Shown: piece by piece, positions 19,120 to 27,139 of the stretch
How the letters are laid out: every line of letters starts with the position of its first letter
Numbering within the stretch: the first letter of the stretch is position 1
Assembly: GCF_946404245.1 (NCBI RefSeq)
Contig: NZ_CAMJCX010000015.1
Location: forward strand, 1 to 33,407
Direction: 5' to 3'
Source of the DNA: an uncultured Methanobrevibacter sp.
GTDB taxonomy: Archaea; Methanobacteriota; Methanobacteria; Methanobacteriales; Methanobacteriaceae
DNA length: 33,407 bases
Translations under genes and position numbers: made by a program
The notes under the pieces: generated by a model
What the model was told of the DNA's origin: nothing
Seen by the model: the letters and a program-made list of their open reading frames with translations, nothing else
Databases searched by the model: none

Positions 19120-20478
19120 ATGATTGACAGTTATACTAAAACACCAAGGCCATTAAGGCATGTTGATGTTGATTATTTGGTCGACCAGACAAAATGTGCG
19201 AACTGCAGCGACAAGCCATGCCTTCAATCCTGTCCGATTGATGCTATTTATATGGATGAAGATGACGGTCTCATTAAATTAAGAAATACCTGTTTTGGAT
19301 GTGTATTATGCCGTAATTCTTGTCCATTTGATGCAATTTCACTTGATGTCCATATGGATCCTCCTATAAAGGAAAATGTTCCCAACATCAATGTGAAGTT
19401 ATGTAAGGCTTGTGGGGCTTGTGTACAGGCCTGTAAAAACGGTTCTATACATATAGTTTCTGACGGAAAGCAACCTCCTCACAGTGAAATTGACAAGGAC
19501 ACCTGTGTACGTTGCGGATATTGTTTCAGGGTATGCCCTACAGATGCAATCAAATACGGTCAATTGCTTCCTAAAACCGTTAAGGGAGGTAAGGCAATTG
19601 TTGTCAATCAGGACAAGTGTATCGGATGTATGACCTGTACAAGAGTCTGTCCGTCAATGGGTGCAATCAATGTGGCAAGAACCAACAAGTTGCCTTATAT
19701 CAATCCGGGATACTGTGCAAGATGTGAAGAGTGCATGCATTCCTGTCCGTCAACAGCAATCAAGTATTCCTCACGTAAGAAAGCTTATAAGATGTACAGT
19801 GAGATCAAATCATTCGATATCGTATCAGAAATTGCAGACCATGACATGAAAAGATTATCATTGGATTTAATCAGTTTAAATAAGGTTTTAGAAAAGGTAG
19901 GAAAATCCATAGCATTGGAATTCAACGACCAGAACTTTGAAAATTTCATTGAGTGCAAAGTCAATGACATGATGGAAAAGGAACTGAAGCTCAGTTTGGA
20001 TTCCCACATTGAAATTTCCAAGTTCACCAAGCTGTTCGGATCTTATTTGATGGATAGGAACATTGAAGTCTATGATAAGAAATGTGTGGCATGCGGGGAC
20101 TGTTTTAATGTATGTCCTACTGGTGCCATTGAGTTGAACGGTCCGAATCCAATAACCATTAATGACAATTGTGTATATTGTGGAAAATGTGTCGAACAAT
20201 GTCAGTTTGATGCAATTGGGGCATATGACGATTATTTCTACAGTAAGGACACTGACTTGTACTATGCAAGGTCCTATCTGCATTATCAAAGATTAGGTGA
20301 TTTCTCACTTTCAGATGATAAGTGTCAGGCATGTGCAATTTGCGTTAAAAATTGTCCTGCTGACGCATTGACATTAAATGACGACAAAATAGATTTTGAC
20401 AGTGAAAAATGTATTTATTGCAGAACCTGTGAGGAAATATGTCCATTGGATGCAATCAGAATAGTCAATTTCAGGTGA
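19120..20478 (+). CDS. ehaQ: Energy-converting hydrogenase A, 10[4Fe-4S] polyferredoxin EhaQ
   Basis: The protein of 452 residues has ten four-iron motifs. Six are in the N-terminal part, beginning with the looser CANCSDKPCLQSCP and ending with CARCEECMHSCP. Then comes a cysteine-poor helical segment of about 100 residues, and four more follow, from CVACGDCFNVCP to CIYCRTCEEICP. One site reads CKACGACVQACKN, with Lys in place of the usual Pro, and another CVYCGKCVEQCQF. Ten clusters fits the second eha polyferredoxin and rules out Ehb, which has a single 14-cluster protein. I chose the ATG at 19120 (GGAGTGAG upstream); a GTG at 19111 inside the end of ehaP is also in frame. Confidence 0.95.
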   Translation: MIDSYTKTPRPLRHVDVDYLVDQTKCANCSDKPCLQSCPIDAIYMDEDDGLIKLRNTCFGCVLCRNSCPFDAISLDVHMDPPIKENVPNINVKLCKACGACVQACKNGSIHIVSDGKQPPHSEIDKDTCVRCGYCFRVCPTDAIKYGQLLPKTVKGGKAIVVNQDKCIGCMTCTRVCPSMGAINVARTNKLPYINPGYCARCEECMHSCPSTAIKYSSRKKAYKMYSEIKSFDIVSEIADHDMKRLSLDLISLNKVLEKVGKSIALEFNDQNFENFIECKVNDMMEKELKLSLDSHIEISKFTKLFGSYLMDRNIEVYDKKCVACGDCFNVCPTGAIELNGPNPITINDNCVYCGKCVEQCQFDAIGAYDDYFYSKDTDLYYARSYLHYQRLGDFSLSDDKCQACAICVKNCPADALTLNDDKIDFDSEKCIYCRTCEEICPLDAIRIVNFR

Positions 20479-20481
20479 ATC

Positions 20482-21528
20482 ATGTTTGAAAAATCATTTA
20501 TTACCGATTGTGAAGGTCCATTAACCTTGAATGACAATGCTTTTGAATTGGCAGCAAAATTTATTGAAAATGGGGATGAATTATTCAAGATACTCAGTTT
20601 GTATGATGATTACCTGGCAGACATAGTTAAAAAAGAAAACTATAAGGCAGGCAATACATTAAAACTGATTCTTCCTTTCTTTGTATGTGAAAACCTAAAG
20701 AATAAGGATTTCGTAGACTTTTCCAGAAAAAATATATATTCAGTCAACGATTCAAAATTGCTGTTAAAATACTTGAAGAATGCTATGAATACATACATAG
20801 TTAGTACCAGCTATGGCCAATATATTGAAGCTGTTTCTAATTATATGGAAGTTCCATTTGAAAATACATTTTACACTAATGTCGATGTAGATAGCTTAAG
20901 TTTAAGTGATGATGAAATCAAAAAAGTAGGTCAGTTCAAGGAAATGATTTTGGAAAATCCTGAAGACTATGAACTGTTTGATGATATTTTCTTCACACAG
21001 ATTGCTGAAATGAGCATTTATGAAAAAATAAAAGAAATAGAGGTAGTTGGAGGGCAAGGCAAAAAGCTGGCTATTGATGATATAATTGCAAGGGACAATA
21101 TAGATGTCAATAACATGCTCTACATTGGAGACAGCATTACCGATGTTGAACCTCTGGAATTTGCAAGGGCAAATGACGGAATCAGCATATCATTCAACGG
21201 CAACGAATATCCTCTTAAGGTTGCTGAAATTGCAATAGTTTCTCCAAGTGCAATAACAACTGCAGTAATAGCTAATATTTATGCAAAATTCGATAAAAGT
21301 AAAGTTTTAAGATTCATTGAAGAATATAACAATTCTGAAGACTTAAAAGAGTTATTTAATCAATATGAAATAGATTTGCAAATCAATGAAAAATTCTTTG
21401 AGGTTTTCAGTGATGAAAATTATCCTATAATAAAAGTAATCTCCGATGAAAATTATGAAGAGATCCTAAAAGAAAGCAAGTATATGCGAACCAATATCCG
21501 AGGAGAGGACATCGGGGGATTAGGCTAA
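20482..21528 (+). CDS. ehaR: EhaR, HAD-superfamily-like soluble protein of the eha operon
   Basis: This cytoplasmic protein of 348 residues lies between the polyferredoxin and formyltransferase-like genes. HAD phosphatase motifs can be traced: the nucleophile D9 in ITDCEGPLT, S108-T109-S110 in the second motif position, and GDSITD (G216, D217, S218, D221) for the metal-binding acid motif. The residue two after the nucleophile, usually Asp as general acid, is E11. A helical cap region spans about 20-100. The last 80 residues are acidic and of unknown fold. A phosphatase activity and its substrate are inferred from motifs only; the family has no established role in hydrogenase function. AGGTGAATC ahead of the ATG overlaps the ehaQ stop. 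Confidence 0.85.
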   Translation: MFEKSFITDCEGPLTLNDNAFELAAKFIENGDELFKILSLYDDYLADIVKKENYKAGNTLKLILPFFVCENLKNKDFVDFSRKNIYSVNDSKLLLKYLKNAMNTYIVSTSYGQYIEAVSNYMEVPFENTFYTNVDVDSLSLSDDEIKKVGQFKEMILENPEDYELFDDIFFTQIAEMSIYEKIKEIEVVGGQGKKLAIDDIIARDNIDVNNMLYIGDSITDVEPLEFARANDGISISFNGNEYPLKVAEIAIVSPSAITTAVIANIYAKFDKSKVLRFIEEYNNSEDLKELFNQYEIDLQINEKFFEVFSDENYPIIKVISDENYEEILKESKYMRTNIRGEDIGGLG

Positions 21529-21546
21529 ATTAAGGAAGGTATTGAA

Positions 21547-22437
21547 ATGAGTTACGATAAAGTAGATGATACATTTTTTGAAGCTTTTGAAGGAAAATAT
21601 GTAAGAGCTTTAATCACAGGACCAAATGAAAAAATAGTTAAAAGAGCAGCATACGACTCAACATCCACTCCAAGTGCTGTAATTGGAAGAGTTGAAGGCG
21701 GTGTCGAAGGATTTTTAGATGAATCCCAAACTCCCGACGGCAGATTCGGTGCTGTCGTACAATACTGGTTAGGTGGAGATGATGTTGAAAAATTTGCATT
21801 TGAACTGTCCTACAGGCTTCGTCAGGATGTTTTAGTCAAGCCGTTCACCCGTATCTTTGATTATTCAGACGGTGAAAGTGACGAATACATTGAAATGATG
21901 GACATTGTCGGCCACTGCGGTGACGGTTATGAATGGATTGTAGAGGAATATGGAAGAAGAATGATTAATGTTCCTATCGCAGTTCCTGACTTCCAGATAG
22001 AAGAAAAATTCAAAATCAATGATGGAATCATGGGCGGAAACTTCTGGTATTTATGTGAAACTCCTGAAGCTGTAATTGAAGCGGGTGATGCAGTAATTGA
22101 TGCAATAATGGGTGTTGAAGGTGCTACCGCACCGTTTGACGTTTGTTCAGCAGCTTCAAAACCGGAAACAAACTTCCCTGAAATAGGACCGACCACAAAT
22201 CATGTTTACTGTCCTTCTTTGAAGGAATCTTTAGGCGATGAGTCCAAAGTTCCGGAAGGCGTTAATTATATTCCTGAAATTGTTGTTAATGCAATCAATG
22301 AGGAATCAATGAACAAGGCTATCAAGGCAGGTATAGATGCCGCTTTGGAATTTGAAGGAGTTATTAAAATCTCTGCAGGTAATTTTGATGGTAAGCTCGG
22401 AGATAAAAATATAAATTTATTGGATATCTTGAAGTAG
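21547..22437 (+). CDS. ehaS: EhaS, formylmethanofuran:tetrahydromethanopterin formyltransferase paralogue
   Basis: The 296-residue protein follows the Ftr fold from end to end: [19 protein letters not shown] at the start, FGDGY-like GHCGDGYEW in the middle, [40 protein letters not shown], and [24 protein letters not shown] at the end. Ftr moves a formyl group from methanofuran to tetrahydromethanopterin, the second step of CO2 reduction. The main ftr gene is expected elsewhere, so this is a second copy with diverged stretches. Its place in the eha operon suggests a link between Eha-reduced ferredoxin and formylmethanofuran. Whether it is active is open. The ATG at 21547 has GGAAGGT upstream. 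Confidence 0.88.
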   Translation: MSYDKVDDTFFEAFEGKYVRALITGPNEKIVKRAAYDSTSTPSAVIGRVEGGVEGFLDESQTPDGRFGAVVQYWLGGDDVEKFAFELSYRLRQDVLVKPFTRIFDYSDGESDEYIEMMDIVGHCGDGYEWIVEEYGRRMINVPIAVPDFQIEEKFKINDGIMGGNFWYLCETPEAVIEAGDAVIDAIMGVEGATAPFDVCSAASKPETNFPEIGPTTNHVYCPSLKESLGDESKVPEGVNYIPEIVVNAINEESMNKAIKAGIDAALEFEGVIKISAGNFDGKLGDKNINLLDILK

Positions 22438-22446
22438 GGTTTTAAC

Positions 22447-23379
22447 ATGGAAATATTTGATAATGATCTCAATGCAGAAGTAATCGGATTCGGCGCATTA
22501 AATGTCGATAAGTTGTTTTCTGTAGAAAATATTGTCGGTGCAGACGAGGAAAGCTTCATAAAAAGTGAAACTTCAACTCCTGGTGGATCCGCAGCAAATA
22601 CAATAGTCGGATTGGCCAGACTGGGAGTGGACACTTCAATCATTGGAAAGATAGCTGAAGATGAAGACGGCGATTTGATAGAATACAATTTAGCCATTAA
22701 CGGAGTATATTCCAATAATCTGATTTATTCAGAGTCAGGTTCAACCGGAAAATGTTTAGGATTTGTTGACGGTGACGGGGAAAGATGCCTGTACATTGAC
22801 CCTGGTGTTAATGATGAAATTAAAATAGATGAGATAAATCCTTTAAACATCATGAGATGCAAGATTATGCATTACACTTCATTTGTCGGCGATTCATTCA
22901 AAACTCAAATAGAACTATTGGAAAAACTCAGTCGGGACACTGTTCTAAGCTTTGATCCTGGCATGTTATATGTTCAAAAGGGATTTGAAGAGTTAAAACC
23001 GATACTTGAGAGAACAAATATACTTCTAATCAATGAATCCGAATTAAGATTATTATGCAATAATGATGATGCGCCAATCAAGGAATTGGTTGTTGGTTTC
23101 CTTGATTTGGGAATTGAAACCATAGTTGTTAAACAGGGTTCAAAAGGCGTTTATGCAATCAATAACAATGAGGAATGCCAAGTCGGATCCTATGAATGCG
23201 ATGTTGTTGATACAACCGGTGCGGGAGACAGTTTCAACAGCGGATTTTTATATTCATATCTTAAAGGATACAATTTGGAAAAATCATGCAGGATTGCAAA
23301 TTGGGTGGCCAGTAAGGCAATTGAAGGCTTTGGGATGGAGAAATTCCCTTCTTTAAAAGAATTGGAGGATTTCTTTTAA
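22447..23379 (+). CDS. ehaT: EhaT, PfkB-family (ribokinase-like) kinase of the eha operon
   Basis: This soluble kinase-like protein of 310 residues has both PfkB signatures: GGSAANTIVGLARLG near residue 46, and DTTGAGDSFNSGF at 255-267 with the catalytic base D261 and the anion-hole glycines. FDPGMLY and ESELRLL add to the ribokinase pattern. It should phosphorylate a sugar, nucleoside or similar alcohol; the substrate is unknown and no link to hydrogen metabolism is established. The name EhaT rests on being the twentieth gene of the operon. It starts 9 bases after ehaS behind AGGGTT. A 44-base AT-rich gap follows. Confidence 0.84.
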   Translation: MEIFDNDLNAEVIGFGALNVDKLFSVENIVGADEESFIKSETSTPGGSAANTIVGLARLGVDTSIIGKIAEDEDGDLIEYNLAINGVYSNNLIYSESGSTGKCLGFVDGDGERCLYIDPGVNDEIKIDEINPLNIMRCKIMHYTSFVGDSFKTQIELLEKLSRDTVLSFDPGMLYVQKGFEELKPILERTNILLINESELRLLCNNDDAPIKELVVGFLDLGIETIVVKQGSKGVYAINNNEECQVGSYECDVVDTTGAGDSFNSGFLYSYLKGYNLEKSCRIANWVASKAIEGFGMEKFPSLKELEDFF

Positions 23380-23423
23380 AATCAAGTTTATTTAATATAA
23401 TAAAATAGTTAGTTGGTAATATT

Positions 23424-24251
23424 ATGAATGTAACGTTTCAAAAACAGATGAAAAACTTAGAACGTGAAGTTCTATTGAAATCTGTTGATTTAGATGATGA
23501 TGGTGATGATTTCCAATTCGAATTGGATGAGTTCAATTCAAATGAGGAAATTATAGCTGTTGCGCCTAGATGTGTAAGATGCAACACCTGTGTTGGAGAA
23601 TGTCCAGTTAGTGCAATCGAACCAGCTAATATATTCAGGATAGCTAAAATCACTGATAAGTGCGTAAAATGTGAGATTTGTGTTCAAACTTGTCCTGTTT
23701 CTGCAATTAAATTAATAGATAATACTGTTGTCTATAAAAATGATGAAGAGGAAGATTGTATTGAATACAGTTTATCTAACGTTAGCTGTTCTCACAGAGT
23801 AGTTAGAATGAATGATATTTCAATTAATTATTCAGCAGATAATAATTGGGATGATTGTGCAAAATTATGTCCAACAAACGCATTTACTCTTGAATTTAAA
23901 GAGTTTTTCGATAAGTTAAACTTGGATTTGGGTATTGAATTGGAAGAAGATAAGTTATATCCTTATGTTAATGAAAAAATGTGTATTGGATGCAGTGCAT
24001 GTGTTGAAATTTCACATAATGATGAAGCAATAGAATTGGACAGGTATCTCGGTCCGATTGTTCACAGCAGAAATCTTGATGTGAATCATGAAGCCTGTGT
24101 AAATTGTTATTTATGTGAAGAGAATTGTCCGACAGGGGCAATAGAGTTAGTGGATGGTGAAGTGGTTCTTGATGATGATAAGTGTATTCGTTGTGTTGAA
24201 TGTACCCGTCATTGTCCTGTAGGAGCACTAAATAGAGTTGATATTGAATAA
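23424..24251 (+). CDS. Eha-linked polyferredoxin with four complete and two degenerate cluster sites
   Basis: An iron-sulfur protein of 275 residues. Complete CxxCxxCxxxC motifs begin at C50, C80, C225 and C254. A third site is incomplete: only C145 and C149-Pro (CAKLCP) remain in place, with C112 and C122 further upstream. A fourth keeps C187, C190 and C193 but has ISH where Cys-Pro is expected. The N-terminal 45 residues are very acidic and free of cysteine. It lies 44 bases after ehaT on the same strand and is followed by a CBS gene 14 bases on, so it probably travels with eha as an added electron carrier. A TTTATTTAATATAA stretch at 23388-23401 could be a separate promoter. No standard name is known to me. 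Confidence 0.88.
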   Translation: MNVTFQKQMKNLEREVLLKSVDLDDDGDDFQFELDEFNSNEEIIAVAPRCVRCNTCVGECPVSAIEPANIFRIAKITDKCVKCEICVQTCPVSAIKLIDNTVVYKNDEEEDCIEYSLSNVSCSHRVVRMNDISINYSADNNWDDCAKLCPTNAFTLEFKEFFDKLNLDLGIELEEDKLYPYVNEKMCIGCSACVEISHNDEAIELDRYLGPIVHSRNLDVNHEACVNCYLCEENCPTGAIELVDGEVVLDDDKCIRCVECTRHCPVGALNRVDIE

Positions 24252-24265
24252 AACGAGGGTTGTTT

Positions 24266-24901
24266 ATGAGAGCAAAAGAATTAATGGATAAAAACTTTGT
24301 ATATTTGAATAGCGAAGATAGTGTTGTTGAAGTTTCAAAAGTGATGGAAGAAATTAGACGTTTTACCTGTCCGGTTGTAAATGATAATAAGCAATTAATT
24401 GGATGGGTCACTTCATTTGACATTACACGAGGATTAAGGGAAGGAAACGAAAAGATTTCAGAAATCATGAGCGGTTATGAAGAAGTTTCAACTGTTCATG
24501 AAAATGATCCTGCAAGAAAAGCTGTAATTTTAACAGCAAACAATAAATTTGTGACCGTGCCTGTTGTAAATGATGAAAATCAGATTGTGGGTATGGTTCG
24601 TGCATGTGATATCGTAGAATTATTGTCTGAACTTTATGACATTAAAGTGGAAAAATTATATAAGGCAATGCAAAACCAGCTCAAAGGAGTAACCTGGGAA
24701 GAGCTTATGGCTGCATCCGCTTTGGTATCCAAAAAGACTACCGGTGTGAAAATCACTGCTGAAGAATATGAGGCAAACATTGTCAATGCAACATTTGGTG
24801 AAGCGATTTGGTCAACTGGCGGTTTGGAAAAATTCTTTGCAGGCTTAATATCTGTTGGAGAAATGGTTATTGCTCGTCGTGTTGGAAAAGCTAGAAAATA
24901 A
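24266..24901 (+). CDS. Two-CBS-domain protein with a C-terminal extension, linked to eha
   Basis: This soluble protein of 211 residues has a CBS pair at about residues 1-57 (AKELMDKNFVYLNSEDSVVEV, GWVTSFDITRGL) and 63-120 (ISEIMSGYEEVSTVHENDPARKA, GMVRACDIVELL). About 85 residues of unknown fold follow, containing GEAIWSTGGLEKFFAGLISVGEMVIARRVGKARK. CBS pairs usually bind adenine nucleotides, so it may sense energy charge for the upstream hydrogenase complex (inference). The ATG at 24266 follows GAGGGT; a TTG at 24260 would add two residues. It is the last gene before the strong terminator at 24955. Confidence 0.87.
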   Translation: MRAKELMDKNFVYLNSEDSVVEVSKVMEEIRRFTCPVVNDNKQLIGWVTSFDITRGLREGNEKISEIMSGYEEVSTVHENDPARKAVILTANNKFVTVPVVNDENQIVGMVRACDIVELLSELYDIKVEKLYKAMQNQLKGVTWEELMAASALVSKKTTGVKITAEEYEANIVNATFGEAIWSTGGLEKFFAGLISVGEMVIARRVGKARK

Positions 24902-24912
24902 CATCAATACTC

Positions 24913-24941
24913 ATTGTAAACAATCCGGAAATAATATTTCC
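24913..24941 (+). repeat. Two short inverted repeats in the 3' untranslated region of the eha unit
   Basis: ATTGT/ACAAT (24913-24924, 2-base loop) and GGAAAT/ATTTCC (24927-24941, 3-base loop) follow the CBS gene stop and precede the terminator hairpin. They are perfect but short; they could protect the 3' end of the long transcript. Confidence 0.45.
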
Positions 24942-24954
24942 ACACTAACGACAT

Positions 24955-25000
24955 TAAAATAAGACTTCAATGTCTTATTTTATATTTTTTTTATTTTTGA
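24955..25000 (+). terminator. Terminator of the eha transcription unit
   Basis: A perfect 11-base-pair stem (24955-24965 with 24972-24982) with a 6-base loop is followed by a long T-rich tract to 25000. An overlapping pair, GACATT (24950-24955) and AATGTC (24969-24974), could form a competing hairpin. It is well placed to end the transcript after the CBS gene. Confidence 0.75.
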
Positions 25001-25010
25001 AAAACTTTTT

Positions 25011-25133
25011 TTATAATGATTTTTAAATTTATACCTATAATGTATTTTTCAGTGATTTTGTTCAGGGTTTTTCAGGATTTTGAATGTTTCATTGGAAAAT
25101 TTTTTTCATACAATTACTAAATTCAGGTGAGGT
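25011..25133 (+). promoter_or_regulatory. Promoter region of the secreted peptidase gene, with near-identical direct repeats
   Basis: TATA-like stretches lie at 25011-25018 and 25021-25033. TTTTCAGTGATTTTG (25046-25060) recurs as TTTTCAGGATTTTG (25069-25082), and a tandem 10-base repeat starting TTCAGG spans 25061-25080. A CAGGTGAGGT ribosome site touches the ATG at 25134. The repeats would lie in a 5' leader of roughly 80-100 bases or act as an operator. Confidence 0.45.
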
Positions 25134-26969
25134 ATGGGCAATAAAATAATATTCTTGATTATTTGCATATTTGTATCAGCATTTTGCATCGCAAGTGTCT
25201 GTGCCAGTGATAATGTCACCGCAGATGAAGTTGGCAGTGCAAACGTAATGAAGGAAACTCCAAAAATTTCAATAAATGCTTCAGATGTTTATACTGGCAA
25301 ATCAATTGGATTTTATCTTAAGGATTCAAACGATGCTCCTATTGCTGGTGAAAATCTGACTGCACGATTTAACAAGGGCATGGATCATGTCGTCAAGACA
25401 GATGATGACGGTGCAGCCAGTTTGAAATTGAACTTAAAACCTAATTCCTATGTTTTGGACCTTTCATTTGATGGAAACGACAGGTATTCCCCAGTAAGCA
25501 AGACATTTAACATCAAGGTTTTAAAGTTGTCTTCAAAAATCACTCCTGTCAACACAACAGTTTTAAAAAATAAGTATCTCTATGTTGACCTGAAGGATAA
25601 TTTCGGAAATGCCGTGACAGGCAAAACAGTATCCTTTAAAATCGACGGAAAAACATACAAGGCAACAACAAATAGCAATGGCAGGGCAGGGGTTAAAATA
25701 ACATTAACACCTAACGCAAAATATTCAGTAAAAATTTCTTATTCTGGAAATAACTATTATAATTCCGTATCCAAAACAATTTCCCTGATAGTTCCGGCCA
25801 CCACCTCGATAATTGTTGGCAATACTAAACTTCTGACAAACGGTTATTTGAGGGTTTATCTGATAAGTTCCACTTTATCAGCCATTTCCAAAAAAACTGT
25901 TACAATAAGCATTGGAAATGCCACATTCGCCAAAACAACCAATGACGAGGGCGTTGTAATATTTAAACCATATATGGGTGCGAATAATTACACAATAACA
26001 GCCAGCTTTGCGGGAAGCTCAACAATATTTTCCTGCAGTGACAGTAAAGAAGTGAGCTGCATTAAAGGAAATGTTAAAGATCCTCTTAAAGAGAAGATTC
26101 CTTTGGTTAATGGGGTCCCGGACATTGATGTGATGAAAGGAAATTATATCATGGCGAATGGAAACATGAAATACACGCTCCTCAAAGCCCAATATCAGGA
26201 GACAATAAGAAGGGACAGCTATTATCTGTATCTATATAATAAACTGCCGAAATATGTGTATTTCAAGACAAAATACGGATCCAATCTGCAGCACATCCTT
26301 GTACGTGAAAAGTGGAACGTTATTGAGAGAGCCGTCAACACAAAAATCGTTAAGGCCAACAGGCATAATTACTGGCCAGGTTCGGTAACAGTATCGCTCA
26401 GCGGCAAGTCATACACCTATTCCCAGGTCAGGGATGTTCAAAATACCGGCTACACATGCGGCCCGACATCTTCAAGCATGTGCACGCAGGTATTGAAAAG
26501 TTACGTTTCAGAAAAGCAATTGGCAAAGTTGGCCAAAACCACTGCCAGTGACGGAACACGCTGCAAGCTGCTTAAGGCAGGTCTGGAAAAGCTAAACTTC
26601 AAGTGCAGTTATTACTATAAGGCATCTTTTACGAAGGCAATAAACCAGCTTAAGAAAGGCGGATGCGCTTTGGTATTCCACACATGGAACCATTACGTTG
26701 CCATATTGGATATCAGCAAGGACGGTAAAAAGGTTCTTGTCGGCAATCCTTCCGGGGATTATGACCATGGAAGTCACAGCATTCCCACCAACTGGCTGAC
26801 CGTGAATTACATGAAAAAGATGTTTAACAACTATGATACTTCAGGATTGATTGTTAAATTAAAATATAACCTGAAATCTTCCACTAAAACTCAGTTGAAA
26901 AATACATATTCCAGTTTTGGTGCAGGTTGGACGGCTCAAAACACAAATGAAAGAATTCCTCAGATATGA
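25134..26969 (+). CDS. Secreted Ig-domain protein with C-terminal C39/C71-like cysteine peptidase domain
   Basis: The 611-residue protein begins with a signal peptide (about 1-24, ending CASVCAS-like). Three Ig-like beta domains follow (about 35-128, 130-220, 222-305), of the type common in Methanobrevibacter adhesin-like proteins. Residues 330-395 (NGNMKYTLLKAQYQ, YNKLPKYVYFKT) resemble a pseudomurein-binding repeat. The end is a papain-like peptidase domain with C442 in TGYTCGPTSSSM, H520 in WNHYVAILD, and N538 or D542 in GNPSGDYDH, matching a Cys-His-Asp/Asn triad. Pseudomurein endoisopeptidases (family C71) share this layout, so wall cross-link cleavage or remodelling outside the cell is likely, though another peptide target is possible. 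It is a single gene with its own promoter and a T-rich end. Confidence 0.82.
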   Translation: MGNKIIFLIICIFVSAFCIASVCASDNVTADEVGSANVMKETPKISINASDVYTGKSIGFYLKDSNDAPIAGENLTARFNKGMDHVVKTDDDGAASLKLNLKPNSYVLDLSFDGNDRYSPVSKTFNIKVLKLSSKITPVNTTVLKNKYLYVDLKDNFGNAVTGKTVSFKIDGKTYKATTNSNGRAGVKITLTPNAKYSVKISYSGNNYYNSVSKTISLIVPATTSIIVGNTKLLTNGYLRVYLISSTLSAISKKTVTISIGNATFAKTTNDEGVVIFKPYMGANNYTITASFAGSSTIFSCSDSKEVSCIKGNVKDPLKEKIPLVNGVPDIDVMKGNYIMANGNMKYTLLKAQYQETIRRDSYYLYLYNKLPKYVYFKTKYGSNLQHILVREKWNVIERAVNTKIVKANRHNYWPGSVTVSLSGKSYTYSQVRDVQNTGYTCGPTSSSMCTQVLKSYVSEKQLAKLAKTTASDGTRCKLLKAGLEKLNFKCSYYYKASFTKAINQLKKGGCALVFHTWNHYVAILDISKDGKKVLVGNPSGDYDHGSHSIPTNWLTVNYMKKMFNNYDTSGLIVKLKYNLKSSTKTQLKNTYSSFGAGWTAQNTNERIPQI

Positions 26970-27001
26970 TTTTGGAATTTTTTCTCTCTTTTTTTTCTTT
27001 T
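26970..27001 (+). terminator. T-rich terminator after the peptidase gene
   Basis: Immediately after the stop, runs of six, eight and five T separated by single C or CTC interruptions extend to 27001. No convincing hairpin is seen; this is an ordinary archaeal poly-T end. Confidence 0.5.
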
Positions 27002-27139
27002 TAAATATTGAACTAAAATTGGAAAGTATTTTATAACTTTATTCAGATATATATTATTAATCAGAATTTGTTAAAACAATTTAATAATTATGTTTGACAA
27101 ATTTTAGATAATTTTAAATTAATTATTGAAATATTCAAT

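Noticed and set aside
19888-20289. Minus-strand frame of 133 codons opposite ehaQ
   Set aside because: It covers intact cluster motifs of ehaQ on the other strand; its composition is that of an antisense shadow.
22266-22715. Minus-strand frame of 149 codons spanning the ehaS-ehaT junction
   Set aside because: Antisense to two well-supported genes, Ser/Pro/Ile-rich, and no ribosome site.
10780-23379. Assignment of the hydrogenase operon to Ehb instead of Eha
   Set aside because: Ehb has 17 genes with one 14-cluster polyferredoxin and a 2-cluster ferredoxin. This operon has 20 genes with 6- and 10-cluster polyferredoxins plus the formyltransferase-like EhaS, which fits Eha.
24902-25133. Possible small RNA gene in the spacer after the CBS gene
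   Set aside because: The hairpins are explained by a terminator and 3' region; no separate promoter ahead of them is evident.
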